A stretch of DNA of 64,000 bases from Chrysophaeum taylorii (GCA_029834535.1 JAQMWT010000324.1:62001-126000); one strand, 5' to 3'; positions 1-9,837 are shown, counted from the stretch's first letter. Notes: generated from the letters alone by a model not told the origin. Made by a program: numbers and translations.

Positions 1-285
1 GGGAGTTGAAAACTCGACTATAAAGAGCGAGGCGTCGTCTTCCGACCCAGCCTAGTCAGCCGAAAAGAACTCCGACGCCTCGTCTCCGGGAAAAAAAGGC
101 CGCGGTCATGCGCGCGTTGTCAGCATCGACAACATTGTTTCGACGGGGCGTGAGAATGGCGCGCTGAAAGAGCCGCCTCGGCTCGTGGAAATAGTCTGCG
201 AGGTCGCCGTAGACGGCTTGGAGGATCACTGTCTGGCTCTCGCGCCTACCTGATCCTTACTCTCGCGCCTACCTGATCCTTACCC
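1..285 (-). mobile_element. Helitron (PIF1-like) helicase fragment
   Basis: On the minus strand this stretch reads as the middle of a Helitron-type PIF1 helicase. The motif around RAILTPRRNDVVD matches the conserved ILTPRN region, and it is followed by NARMTAAFPGDEA and FFSAD. The window begins inside it. A second, very similar copy lies at 24640-24900. Helitrons are rolling-circle DNA transposons whose RepHel protein ends in this helicase. No Rep nuclease part is visible, the frame is broken, and the fragment stops at a (CAGA)n simple repeat. I read it as a decayed, truncated copy. Confidence 0.7.
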
Positions 286-340
286 TAAATAGAGGGACAA
301 ACAGACAGACAAACAGACAAACAGACAAACATCTGTCGAT
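286..340. repeat. (CAGACAAA)n simple repeat
   Basis: A short run of CAGACAAA-like units follows the Helitron fragment. The same simple repeat recurs at 1362-1440, 25240-25262 and 25990-26035. It is repeatedly found at the edges of the dispersed repeats here, so it may be part of their termini. Confidence 0.6.
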
Positions 341-1262
341 TAGTAGTTAGGAACACAGGGGTATTATAGCCCCGTGCACTCGCGCACACCAGGACCGGCA
401 TTCCTACCCTCACCTTTTGGTTATGGGCCCTTAAAGCGCTCGAGGTGGATCGCGCGTTCGAATCCGCTCCACCGCTGCGTCGCAAGGAGTGTGTGAGTGT
501 CTACGAAGCAGTTGCCGTCGCCAACTGCTGGAGCCCCATCGTCTAGCACAAACACTAGACCCCCCTCATCTGGGCGCTTTCACTTACCAGGACCGGGTGT
601 TCATCTCCGACGCAGATGTTCATCTTAAGCAGATGGCGTCGTCGTCTGCTGGGTGGGTCCCCATCGTCTCGCATACACATACATGCTTGACTCGCCCCAG
701 ATGTTCACGTTTCAGTATGATGGGGAAGCACAGGGGTATATATAGCCCCGTGCACTCGCGCACACCAGGACCGGCATTCCTACCCTCACCTTTTGGTTAT
801 GGGCCCTTAAAGCGCTCGAGGTGGATCGCGCGTTCGAATCCGCCCCACCGCTGCGCCGCAAGGAGTGTGTGAGTGGCTTCGACGCAGTTGCCATTGCCAA
901 CTGCTGGAGCCCCATCGTCTAGCACAAACACTAGACCCTCCTCATCTGGGCGCTTTCACTTACCAGGACCGGGTGTTCATCTCCGACGCAGATGTTCATC
1001 TTAAGCAGATGGCGTCGTCGTCTGCTGGGTCCCCATCGTCTCGCATACACATACATGGACCGGGTGTTCATCTCCGACGCAGATGTTCATCTTAAGCAGA
1101 TGGCGTCGTCGTCTGCTGGGTCCCCACCGTTTCGCATACACATACATGCTTGACTCGCCCCAGATGTTCACGTTTCACTATGATGGGGAAGCACAGGGGT
1201 ATATATAGCCCCGGGCACTCACACACACCAGGACCGGCATTCCTACCCTCACCTTTTGAGGA
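341..1262. repeat. Tandem tRNA-SINE-like repeat, about 2.4 copies
   Basis: A unit of about 380 bp starts near 345, again near 721, and in truncated form near 1183. Each unit begins with GCACAGGGGTATTATAGCCC-like sequence. The first two contain GCGTTCGAATCC, one mismatch from the RNA polymerase III B-box GGTTCGANNCC, after a GCGCTCGAGGTGG segment. Unit 2 has an internal duplication of about 90 bp (970-1060 against 1061-1150). The B-box match suggests a tRNA-derived SINE or a SINE-containing satellite. A clear A-box and an A-rich or other tail were not found, so the class is tentative. Short ORFs in it on both strands are by-products. Confidence 0.5.
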
Positions 1263-1454
1263 AGACAAGTGCAGGCCAGTAAGTTCACCTAGTCCCTATC
1301 TCTAACCCCAGTAAGTTCATCTGGCTCGTGGGCCTACTTGATCCTTACCCTAAATCGGGGGTCAGACAAAGAGACAGACAGACAGACAAACATCAGTCGA
1401 CATATAAAGACAGACAAACATCTGTCGATTAGTAGTTAAGAAGAAGAAGATTAC
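1263..1454. repeat. GTTCACCTAGTCCC tandem repeat and (CAGA)n
   Basis: Two imperfect units of AGTAAGTTCACCTAGTCCC plus TCTCTAACCCC lie at 1278-1345. The same unit forms a longer array at 23945-24270. A (CAGA)n tract (1362-1440) with two copies of a CATCNGTCGA segment follows. It ends directly against the conserved upstream region of gene A, so the promoter copy there is truncated by repeats. Confidence 0.55.
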
Positions 1455-1682
1455 GGTCCGGCGAAGGATCTCTGTCGGCCGACCAGAGGACGGGCTTCGA
1501 CTGGCCGTTTGGGACTCGGCGCGCGAAACTTACATTTTGGCTTCGAGAACGAGGACAAAATACTATCGCGAGGGACAAGGTAGTTTGGGCAAAAGACCCC
1601 GCGAGTAGCGTGGTGGCCGAGAAGATTGAGCGCCGACGCGGAGCTACCCTGGGAGTTCGTTCGCACCAAGAAGATCTAGACC
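1455..1682 (+). promoter_or_regulatory. Truncated conserved 5' region of gene A
   Basis: This segment aligns by eye with 12670-12895 (before gene B) and 29540-29754 (before gene C). Shared blocks include GACTGGCCGTTT, GGCGCGCGAAACT, TCGCGAGGGAC, GTAGTTTGGGCAAAA, and the run up to the start codon ending AAGATCTAGACC. The ~400 bp found further upstream of B and C are missing here. It probably holds the core promoter and 5' UTR, but no TATA box or initiator can be assigned. Confidence 0.5.
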
Positions 1683-2987
1683 ATGGCCGATCATATCGGA
1701 TTGGGAGAGATATTTAAGGTCTCCAACAAAGGGGATGGGTCCTATTTTAAAGGCGAGAGGAATCATGATGACGAGCTACTGTTCGAGCATTCACTTAGGA
1801 AATCATGGAAACCGGGTACTCACAAATACTCGGAAACCATCAAAACCCCATCGGACAAGGAAATCAACTACATCGAAGTTGTCGACAATTGGAAAGACGG
1901 AACGAACGGAGAGAGGGACGTAACTGTGACGGCCAAGACTGAGGTCCGCGTGACGATTACGGGGGTCTTTGGGCGCGGAGTCAACTGGGACATCCGAGTT
2001 TATGCTCGTCCGACGCCAAATCCCACACCAGACCCGCCAGAGCTCACACCAGACCCGCCAAAGCCCACACCAGACCCGCAAAAGCCGTACGCGCCCTTGT
2101 GTTTTGATCTCGGGCCGTTCGAGGATTATCAAGGTCGCCGACCACGTATAGCTGACGACTGGACGGACATGCCTCGCGAAAACCCGCCGGTCCTCTGCGT
2201 GGTCACGACAGCTGATCGCGAGTACGACGCCGTGGTGGCGCGTCTTGAACCGGCCATTGGTCACAATGTCGTGCTCCAAGTGGTGTGCGGGGGCGTGCCG
2301 ATGCTCGTTGGCAAACTCGGAAGCTACCAAGTCGCTTTACTCCAGACTCACATGGGCGCACACGAGACCAGGGGGGCGCTGCTCCAGGTGCTCCCTAATT
2401 TGTTGTCGGTCCGTTTGGTGATGGCTATCGGTTTCGGCTACGGGTTAAATCCCGCGCCGGCGAGCGCGCCGACGGACGGGCAAATGATCGGCGACGTCAT
2501 GATCTCGGCCAGGTGCCAGGACCTGTCGCATTATCGAGCCACCGACAAATCCATCCAGCCACGTGGTGACGTTACGAGCACGCAAACCAAATTGGTTTAT
2601 GTTTACGGAAAAGCTGTGCGCGACGCGTGGGTGCGAAAAGTCGGTAATTGGGGAGAGCGTCCCCGAGCTCCGAAGATCCACCTCGGAACTTACATCTCGC
2701 TTCCAGTGCTCTTCGACAGTGAAGTGCAAGCCCGCCCCTTCGTCACCGCCACCGCTCATCTGAATCCGATCGGTGGCGATATGGGGCTCTTCCAAATCGT
2801 CAGTGCTGTCGGTCAGCCAGAGCATCCAACAAAAGCTTGGTTAGCCATCAAATCGATCTGCGATTTCGGCGGTTTGATCGAGAAGTCCAAGGAAGGTCAA
2901 CCCCTGGCTGCGGCGACAGCCGTGGCTTTCGCCCACTACTTCTTATCGATCCCTGGGCTGCTTGATCACCTACTCAATAGTACTTGA
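1683..2987 (+). CDS. Gene A: MBF2-like + nucleoside-phosphorylase-like protein (short paralog)
   Basis: The 434-residue product carries only the cassette that opens the larger paralogs. Residues ~1-108 form a beta-rich domain ending GRGVNWDIRVYAR. This resembles the C-terminal signature of MBF2 proteins, known mainly from arthropods, though the match is by eye. A PTPDP-repeat linker follows (~110-140). Residues ~145-430 are PNP/MTA-nucleosidase-like, with IGFGYGLNP, MIGDVMISARC and IKSICDFGG in family order. The start is the ATG in CCATGG, at the same place as in C and E. The family's ribose-binding Met-Glu reads Met-Gly here (GGDMGLFQ), while B and E keep Met-Glu, so this copy may not be catalytic. 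Downstream sequence still resembles the next region of the paralogs, so A is probably a truncated gene. It could act as a decoy, or be inactive. Confidence 0.75.
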   Translation: MADHIGLGEIFKVSNKGDGSYFKGERNHDDELLFEHSLRKSWKPGTHKYSETIKTPSDKEINYIEVVDNWKDGTNGERDVTVTAKTEVRVTITGVFGRGVNWDIRVYARPTPNPTPDPPELTPDPPKPTPDPQKPYAPLCFDLGPFEDYQGRRPRIADDWTDMPRENPPVLCVVTTADREYDAVVARLEPAIGHNVVLQVVCGGVPMLVGKLGSYQVALLQTHMGAHETRGALLQVLPNLLSVRLVMAIGFGYGLNPAPASAPTDGQMIGDVMISARCQDLSHYRATDKSIQPRGDVTSTQTKLVYVYGKAVRDAWVRKVGNWGERPRAPKIHLGTYISLPVLFDSEVQARPFVTATAHLNPIGGDMGLFQIVSAVGQPEHPTKAWLAIKSICDFGGLIEKSKEGQPLAAATAVAFAHYFLSIPGLLDHLLNST

Positions 2988-3260
2988 ACCAATAACTATA
3001 TGCGTATGGAGATTAGCGGAGGCTTCGTTGAGATGGAGCGATTCGTGCGGGATCACGAAGCCGTGTTGCAACCATTACTTTAGTAATCTGAGTCAAAAAA
3101 AAAAACTCGCGGTTTTCTGCTGAACAATGACATATGGTTCAATGGCGCGCCAATGCAGCCAAACTCAAGCACCAAGCCTTAGTATGTCGCACGCACGAGA
3201 TCAGGCAAAGAGGCGCTCGAGCGACATTTTGTTATGATGTAAGTCAAAAGTCCAGAGAGT
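2988..3260 (+). pseudogene. Decayed remnant of the post-PNP region of gene A
   Basis: After the stop of A the DNA still resembles the next segment of genes B, C and D. Around 3030-3090 it matches the GAGATGGAGC ... GTTGCAACCATTAC block. Around 3135-3240 it matches the block that in B encodes TWFKGTDAAKHKQ and the following helix. It is no longer open in one frame. Gene A was therefore once longer and has lost everything beyond this point. The near-identical stop context TTTAGTAATCTGAGTCAAAA recurs after gene C (41632-41655). Confidence 0.65.
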
Positions 3261-3419
3261 TAGGCCCATGTCTTTAAATGTCGACTGCTTAGAGGGGGGT
3301 GTGTGTGTGGCCCATGTCTTGCTTAACTCGTTAGGCCCATATCTTGCTCAACTCGATGTAGTCCTTCAACATTCACATTCCTCCTTCCGGCTCTGATTTT
3401 GTATTAAGAAGGGCTAACG
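3261..3419. other. Intergenic, no gene seen
   Basis: The stretch contains an imperfect repeat of TTAGGCCCATGTCTT or similar (three times) and a short (GT)n. No coding signal is visible. Confidence 0.4.
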
Positions 3420-3850
3420 CTGGGGCTGTTGATGGCGGCTATCCGTTTAGTCATGTGTTGTGTGACCCGACCCGGAAACACACCCTGGCTGCACCACATC
3501 TCAACGGAGATCCTGCTGCGGCGCCTCGGCCTCGAGTCCATCGACGTCTACGTCACGCGCCGCCAGCTCGGCTGGAAAGGTCACGTCGCCCGCATGCCCT
3601 TCTCCCGACTCCCTCGCGACATGCTCTCGTCTTGGGTCCGCTCCAAGCGCCCACCGGGGGCTCCGCAGATGACGTACGGGAGGACGCTCGCCAAGGCACC
3701 CTGGAAATGCGACATCCCCTTCAACTCGTGGCACGACCCCGCACAAGACCGCGCGCAGTGGCGGTCCGCCATCAACGCCGTTTCACCCATCGCCTCTACC
3801 CCAACTGTATGTGATCCTGGACCGGCTCCTGTGCCGAAGTTAGTTAGTAT
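3420..3850 (+). mobile_element. LINE 3' end (C-terminus of non-LTR reverse transcriptase ORF)
   Basis: The frame at 3429-3814 encodes the characteristic C-terminal tail of many LINE ORF2 proteins downstream of the reverse transcriptase. Visible motifs are LGWKGHVARMP, RLPRDMLSSW, and a final WHDPAQDRAQWRSAI block. The reverse transcriptase and endonuclease are absent, as expected for a 5'-truncated insertion. The element ends in a GAAGTTAGTTAG (TTAG)n tail at about 3835-3847. A second copy of the same 3' end lies at 10019-10255 on the minus strand. It is a fossil insertion. Confidence 0.75.
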
Positions 3851-4079
3851 CCGTTTAGTGTCGAACATGTCCTGAAACGAGTTGTAGAAGGCGGCCGCAT
3901 CGACGCACACGATCTCGTACTGCCGATGTCCATCAACGATCTTCTCTCTCACGACTTCTCGAGGTCGGCCTCGAGGTACGAGAGTCGCAGGACTTCTCGA
4001 AGAGCGGCACTCGCATCGCAGTCCTAAAGATGCTCGAGCTACCCTTTGCGCCTCGCGACCAGGACGACGACACCGCGCC
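3851..4079. other. Unassigned sequence after the LINE
   Basis: The minus strand has an open frame (3952-3581) that runs into the LINE. Its first part, around VDAAAFYNSFQDMF, is protein-like but I do not recognise it. A repeated GACTTCTCGA segment lies at 3953-4000. No gene is called. Confidence 0.3.
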
Positions 4080-4345
4080 GCGTTCTTCGCGGGATCCTCG
4101 TGCTTGTTTGCCGCCCGACGTTCTCGCGCCCGCTCGCGCTCCTATTCCTTGTTCTCAGCTTCGCTCGGGCGGTGCCGCGCAGGCCGCGCGTGTCTCGCGC
4201 GATCGCGTCGCTTTTTTTTCGAGGAGACGTCGTCGTTGGTCCGAGAGTTCCTGTGGTGCTTGGCGCGCGTGTCTCGCGCGATCGCGTCGCTTTTTTTTCG
4301 AGGAGACGCCGTCGCTGGTCCGCGAGTTGCTGTGGCGTAGCAATA
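4080..4345. repeat. Dispersed repeat with internal 77-bp tandem duplication
   Basis: A block of about 77 bp containing GTGTCTCGCGCGATCGCGTCGC, a T8 tract and GAGGAGACG is present twice in tandem (about 4188-4264 and 4265-4341). The flanking part, including CAGCTTCGCTCGGGCGGTGCC, recurs at 59760-59790 inside a related copy at 59600-59850. Open frames here follow from the repeat and are not called. Confidence 0.6.
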
Positions 4346-4544
4346 ACATATCTTCGACGCTTCCCATCGTTCTTGGAATTCTTGGACCGTTGTTGAAGGC
4401 TTCAACGAAGTGGGAACCTTACTCAAACATATCCATTTAACGGCTCGCAGCATATCTGACACACCGAGATTTTGTGTACTTTATTTCGAATCTATGCTGA
4501 TTTTGAAATTCTAAACGGCTAGCCACATATCTTCCGGCAGCTAG
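4346..4544. other. Unassigned sequence
   Basis: No gene is visible. A GTTGAAGGCTTCAAC palindrome lies near 4391-4405. A related TTCAACAA-containing segment follows the sister repeat near 59930. Confidence 0.3.
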
Positions 4545-4712
4545 GGGGGTGTGTGTGGGGAGCATGAAGGATGTGGGTGGGTTTGTGGGGTAGGAGGGAT
4601 GTGCCTGACGGGCGGAGATATGTACGCGGGACCTAGTCGGGGTCATCGCCGAGTCGTGGGGCAGGCGAAGAGAGGACCGGCCCCGCCCGTAGGTCGTACG
4701 CGTGCAGCTGGG
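4545..4712 (-). repeat. Inverted copy of the 24.9-26.0 kb dispersed repeat
   Basis: Read on the minus strand this matches the units at 24969-25255 and 25834-26000. Shared blocks are the CGGGCGGGGCC segment, CCTGCCCCACG, the GATGACCCCGACTAGGTCCC segment and the CCCCACAAACCCACCCACAT segment. It is a single, diverged copy. Confidence 0.7.
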
Positions 4713-6175
4713 GGGTCTTTTAGCCCCTTTTTTCGGCTTGGCGTGACGTCACGATGCCTCCCGTCAAACTCAACCTCGGCACCTTTGAGAGAACGCTCGC
4801 ACGCAACTGCGCCACGTTATGGTCCGCGTCAAGAATGCTCATCACGTGCAACGATTTGCTGCTTTGTCGAACCAGGGACGTGTCGTCCTTCGCGACGAAA
4901 TCGAACGGCGCTACAGGTTGCGAAATGAAGAGTCGCTTGTGAACTCTGGAAGCTCGACGGGAATACCGTTGCGTTAAAATGGATGAGGACGCTTCTACAC
5001 CTCGACTGCGCTGACCCGCATCTGGGCTGACCAACGACGACATCGTTATCACCGTGCAACGCAGAGTAATTTTAGTGTCCCCAAACGCGACATGTCAGGC
5101 ACGACATGTCAGGCACGCTGCGTAAGCGCATTGGTCACGCTCGGAATGGACCAATGACTCATGATCAGCCGTCAGCGTCCAGTTCTCTGATAGGCCAAGT
5201 TCTGATATCCACTCTGGCACACCCCACACTGCAGCGGTGCAGCTCATCTGCCCAGAATGTCGCGCCTGGTGTGGATTAATAGCAAACAACAACTTTTCGG
5301 ACCTCGGGAACTACACGCGACGGGCATTGATAGGCTCGAGGTCCTGTAAACTGGTGCAAACCCAACCCAATTAGGACCCGATCGCAGATCTCGCGCTTAC
5401 ACCAAACCCCCGCTTGAAGTTCAGCAGCCGACCAAGTACAACCAAAAAAGCCTACTTAGATTCAACCAGCCGCAAGAATTTTGGGGCACTTGAAGGCGGC
5501 GAGGTCTGGACTAACTTGCTTCCCTGTCTGCTAGTCTCTGGGTCCCTGAAATCTACATTATATGCCGAGTACGTGTTGCCCAACCCGAGTCCCCACTATA
5601 CCAGTCGCCCCGCCGGCGATGCCGCAGATGGAGTAGACTAGTTCGATGACGTGCGTTGGTGCTAGGGTCGTCAAACTTGTTCCCAGCCGCCGTGCGTGAC
5701 AGAACGGCATTGTGGCCGGCATGCTGCGCGCGCCTGGCCCCGCGGTGAGCTCGTTGGCGGCCTCCACGCGCCCCAGCATGGCAGCGTGCGGCGCAGCCTG
5801 CCAAACTGCACCTGACCTGAAACTCATTGGACCTAAGCACGACCAGGCGAATTGATCAAACTCATTTGAGACCCGCGGAACTCGTGAGAAAGCTCAGTCA
5901 GATCTCCTGGAGTTCAACGTCGCTCTCGACTCGAAGAAGTCATAAGCCCAAAATGATGAGTGAGGGAAGAAAATCGCAACAAATCTGGCGCCCAGCGCTT
6001 CGAGAAACCGAGCGGCGTGCACCCATCGGATGAAGCGATTAGCAGCGCGAGCACACAAGACTATTGAGGGGCGGCAGAACCAAGTTTGATACGCAGGGTA
6101 AAGAAAATGAAAAAAAAATCTCTCGTTATGTTGATTTTGACACATTTGTCGAGCGTTGTACCCTGATCGCTGACC
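4713..6175. other. Gene-poor stretch, no recognisable gene
   Basis: Only short overlapping open frames on both strands were found, and none has a motif I recognise. A direct repeat of GACATGTCAGGCAC lies at 5089-5116. The minus-strand frame 5052-4720 and the plus-strand frame 5827-6033 read as noise. An AT-rich patch (A8) lies near 6110. Confidence 0.35.
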
Positions 6176-6540
6176 GCACGGTTGCGATGGAGGACGGTGC
6201 CTTCTGAACCTGCGCCTTGCGAAGGCATCCGTCCTCCCGGCGTAGGTTGGCACCTGTTCGCCCGCCGGGCGGGCCGGTTGGAAGCCGGAACGTTCGCAGC
6301 GGGACGGGTTATGTATTATGGCCAGGGGACGCAGAAGGAAACGTTAACGACGAGGTGGGTGTCAGTCAAATCGCGGTCTCCGCGCCGCATGGCGACAGGC
6401 CTCAAATCTCCCCCGACGCTCCTTCTCCGCGCTGCTCGTCTCTCGACCCCGTGACTTCTGATCCCATGCGCCACGGCGCTAGGATTAGCCTACGCCCCGT
6501 GCACTGAGATGGCCGATAGGTAGTTAGTTAGTTAGTTAGG
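6176..6540 (+). mobile_element. SINE-like element with (TTAG)n tail, copy 1
   Basis: This ~360-bp element is the forward counterpart of 22685-23055 (minus). They share GATGGAGGACGGTGCC at the 5' side, CGGCGTAGGTTGGCACCT, GGCGGGCCGGTTGG and the GCATGGCGACA block. It ends in TAGTTAGTTAGTTAGTTAGG. It is too short to code for anything, and the tail is the same as on the LINE 3' ends, so it is probably mobilised by that LINE. Its last ~80 bp differ from copy 2. The tail overlaps the stop codon of the ion channel gene on the other strand. Confidence 0.6.
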
Positions 6541-7861
6541 TCGAGCGTTGCCGAGGTACGTACGCCCCCGACCCGAGATCCATTCTACCCCAGAGGAGGT
6601 AGATGAGACATACGTGGTAAGCGAACCAGCCGAGGAAAACAAGACCGTAGACGACCTTGTCTACCCAAAGGTAAGGGTGCTTCAACAGCACGCTGTCAAA
6701 AACATTGACTAAAACGAGGACGATGACAATGAGGGCGCACGCCTGCGCGTGCATACTCAGATACGTCGCGTAGGGTAGCTTGGGCAGGTTCGATGAGACA
6801 CTTGTCGAGAAAGAAATCGTCGTAAAGAGTACCGTGACGGTGGTAGCGAGACGGGTCGAGAATTGCTCAGGGTCGACGAGAACGAGCGCAAAAGCGACGG
6901 TCGCGATTAGCGACTCCATCATCAAAATGGTTTTCACGTAGTAACGCGGCTTGCGCTTGACCTTAATGTGGAATTCGACGCGTGGTTTTGATTGCTGCCC
7001 TGTCCGCTTGCCAATCTCTGTTGGCAGGCCAAGATCGAACTCGGGGCCACATTTGAGCCAAGGGTCGAATTCAAGGGCAGGGTCGAGTTTCAGGGTCCCA
7101 TTCTGGTGCTGCTCGACCAAGGCATTGGGCGCCTCTTCGTTGTGCTTATAGTACGGTATCTTCTCATCTTGATCTTCGATGCACAAGCCGTCTGGGTCGT
7201 CAAAGTTCCCCCCAATTTGGAGAAAGTACTCTTTGCGAAAGGGGAGCTTGTTGAGCCGATAGTCGAGGACGAAATCATGATCATCAAACGGGAAGTCACG
7301 CAAATCGAATTGGTGTTCCAAAGTCATGGCGACCTGCTCCGTGTAACACCATGCTTCGAGGCGCGGTTTGTAGATAATTTCAGCCGGACTCGTTACATCG
7401 AGCGTGGTGATGCGATTCGCAACGGTCGGAATTGGAACGAAACGTTTAACGTCGATCGGTAGTTTATGCACATACCAGCGCGTTTGGCTGTTGATGTCGT
7501 CGTGGCCGGCTTTGGTTTCCTCGCCAAAATGCGTATGCATTTTGCAATCGATGTCGTCGAAAGAGCGTTTGGTTCCCTCGACGTCCATGCTGTCACCATC
7601 AGCGTCCGTCGGCCTCGCTCGAATTTTGAAAAACTCCCTTGTAAGCTCTTCGCATTCGAAATAGACAAAATACCGCCAACGCAGATCGAAACTATTGGTG
7701 AGGGGATCTATGTTACGCAAAACTTTAACGCGAACGAAGAGGAGGCATGGGCGGCGCTCTTCATCACGCTCTGCCATTGACCCGTAATTCTCGTGCGGCT
7801 GCATGGTGTCGAGGATCGCCGCAAGTGCTTTCTGGGCAGATGGTTGGCTCAAGGGCTTCAT
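6536..7861 (-). CDS. Pentameric ligand-gated ion channel (Cys-loop-receptor superfamily)
   Basis: The 441-residue product looks like a pLGIC subunit in the plasma membrane or an internal membrane. The extracellular-type beta domain (~40-305) contains FDLRDFPFDDHDFVLDY, matching the conserved FPFD region after loop 2. Four membrane segments follow at about 312-329, 338-358, 370-390 and 402-424, with the typical NLPKLPYATYLS between M2 and M3. No N-terminal signal peptide is seen and the paired Cys-loop cysteines are not obvious, as in prokaryotic and protist members. A neutral, Ser/Thr-rich M2 (TTVTVLFTTISFSTS) does not settle ion selectivity. The start ATG is the first in frame. The stop codon lies inside the (TTAG)n tail of the inserted SINE-like element, so the native C-terminus may have been cut. 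Confidence in the family is good. Ligand and role are unknown. Confidence 0.8.
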   Translation of the reverse strand: MKPLSQPSAQKALAAILDTMQPHENYGSMAERDEERRPCLLFVRVKVLRNIDPLTNSFDLRWRYFVYFECEELTREFFKIRARPTDADGDSMDVEGTKRSFDDIDCKMHTHFGEETKAGHDDINSQTRWYVHKLPIDVKRFVPIPTVANRITTLDVTSPAEIIYKPRLEAWCYTEQVAMTLEHQFDLRDFPFDDHDFVLDYRLNKLPFRKEYFLQIGGNFDDPDGLCIEDQDEKIPYYKHNEEAPNALVEQHQNGTLKLDPALEFDPWLKCGPEFDLGLPTEIGKRTGQQSKPRVEFHIKVKRKPRYYVKTILMMESLIATVAFALVLVDPEQFSTRLATTVTVLFTTISFSTSVSSNLPKLPYATYLSMHAQACALIVIVLVLVNVFDSVLLKHPYLWVDKVVYGLVFLGWFAYHVCLIYLLWGRMDLGSGAYVPRQRST

Positions 7862-8339
7862 ATCTTGGAATCGCGTAGTTACGTGTTAAATTCTCAAGTA
7901 AGAAGCAAGCCCACGTCAGTCCCAACAACATCTGAAATTTTTCGTGGCCTACAAAGTCATACATGTACGTAATATTGTACAATGTACAGAGAATATTACT
8001 TCCTGCAACCAATTTCAAGGGCCCCAATCCTACAACCTTCGGCGACTTCAACTTTAGAAAGCGAAGCGGTGACAGAAAGATACATTATGACTTCTCGCTC
8101 AACTCTTCGACAGCCATCAAACGCGGGATTGCGCCCTCGGCGGCTGGAGGCGGCAGGTCGAAGAGCTTGGACAACGTCTCCAGCATATCCTGCCTCTTGA
8201 GTTTCCAGCCGCCTCGGTCTTGAACCTCGCTGACGCGCAAGTCCTTTCCGCGTCTTCTTCAACAGCGGCCGTGGAGGAGCGACCGGAGTTTGGGGAGCTT
8301 TGAGATAAACCAATCTACACGCTCGTCGTCGAAGAGCTT
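7862..8339. other. Upstream region of the ion channel gene
   Basis: Contains the presumed 5' flank of the minus-strand channel gene, which is AT-rich around 7900-8000. Two overlapping short plus frames and one minus frame (8313-7996) have no recognisable motif. No gene is called. Confidence 0.3.
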
Positions 8340-9170
8340 CGGAAGTCCGACGATGCGGTGACTGCGATCACAGCGCAGGCGCGGCTGACGACAGGGCCGG
8401 CGCCGGTGGAGCTACAGGAGCCACGTAAGACGCAGCGCCGGAAATGGATCTCCAAGGCGTTATCGATGGACTAGACCGCGCTCGAGGCAACGGGGGCGAC
8501 GCGCGGGCTCAAGTCGATCATCAAGGAGTGTGACCGGCTCTACGGAGAAGAAGCGGTGTGGACCGAGAACACGATCTACGCCTACGTCGCACACGGGGCC
8601 CCTGCGCCCAAGACCAAGGGCCGGCAGGCTTATTACACCAATGAGTGCGAGGACAAGGTCGTGGCCATCGTCATCAAGCTCCGCGTGATGAAGTGTCCGG
8701 TCTACAATGAGACTGTCCTCGCGCAGGCCCTCGTCAACGAGACAGTCTGGGCGGATGCCGAAGATCGCGCAGCTTGACGCCTCGGGGAAGATGAAGCGCT
8801 ACGGCTCCGGTGGTATCATCTGGGACGGCTGCAAGTGGGTCCATTGGTACTATCGGTACTTCCTGACGTACGAGGCTGTCGCCGGCCCTTGCCACTAGCG
8901 CCGCCTCAACGCCAACCGTGCCATGTGGCAGACCCCGGCAACATCCTCGGCCACAACGAGTGCTTAGAGACCGAGGAGAACGCGCCGCCCAAGGGGGAAA
9001 TACGAAGGCGGACAGCCTCGGCACCTTCCGAGTCGACTGGAAGGCCGACACGCTTGCCGGCATGCTCACCGCACCTCCGCAGCGACGGATACCTCTGGCC
9101 AACCTTGATGCCAGCCCCCAACACCGAACCCAGCCGCTTGACGCCCTAGACTCGACCCGCCGCAACTAAG
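8340..9170 (+). mobile_element. Decayed DDE-superfamily transposase (DNA transposon)
   Basis: In the plus direction the sequence reads as the N-terminal part of an IS630/Tc1/pogo-type transposase. First comes an HTH-like region with TIYAYVAHG and the following GRQAYYTNE (8556-8777). In the next frame come WVHWYYRYFLTYE and then RRLNANRAMWQTPANILGHNE (about 8830-8960), which resembles the W-Y-x-F-L ... R-x-x-W-T-x-x-N-I segment of such transposases. It carries at least one frame change and a stop, and no catalytic DDE block is readable. It is an old DNA transposon remnant whose ends were not found. Confidence 0.5.
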
Positions 9171-9837
9171 CATAGAGTTTGATGGCCCAGAAGGAACACG
9201 TGGAACCCTTTAACACGCCGACAGAAGCTCCGGCGTCTGGCGGTCCGTGTGGCGCCGAGGCTGACTACGGAGAATTTCCCGCAACTACCCAGAGATGCCC
9301 CGCCGTGTCTCCGACCCCCTGTCTCCTTCGCATCTCCATCGACAATCGAGACTCCTTTTGGCGGCAAAGCGCTCGACGCGGCGCCCATTAAGAGAAAAGT
9401 CAAGTCCGCAAGGCAAGACTCCGCCGGTAGTGGAGTAGATCAAGAGGGCCCCCACGATCTCGACTCTCGGCACTTACTTACACACGCTAGACACACCGCC
9501 CCCCACGTCTTTCACCGCAACACCCCCCTAATCGTCTTCTTCCTCGCTTACCCCGCTGGCTCTGCCCCACAAGCGGTTCGACCCGATGAGGTCGGGTTTC
9601 GCCTATCCATAAGGGCGGCTGAAACGGTTACTCACATAACCACACAGAGTCAGATTCGCCTGTCCGGGCCTGAGTGCATGGTCCGAAATACGTCCGTGCG
9701 CGGACGCTGACACCCGAGTTGGCGCTTCTTTCATTCTTTTCTCGTATTCCATCGTTCATTCACTCATTTTTAATTCTTTCATCTTCATCATTGTGTTTCA
9801 CTTTACTTCACTTTACCCGTCAACTCCGTAATCTAAC
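9171..9837. other. No gene seen
   Basis: Several short open frames on both strands lack any recognisable motif. A pyrimidine-rich tract with repeated TTCATT / CACTTTACTTCACTTTAC lies at 9725-9815. Confidence 0.3.

Noticed and set aside
361-870. Functional tRNA gene at the TTCGAATCC box
   Set aside because: No acceptor stem, D-arm or anticodon arm can be folded around it. It is better explained as SINE-like.
1803-2825. Antisense ORFs opposite genes A, B, C and E
   Set aside because: They recur opposite every paralog because the sense codons are conserved, and they have no independent motifs.
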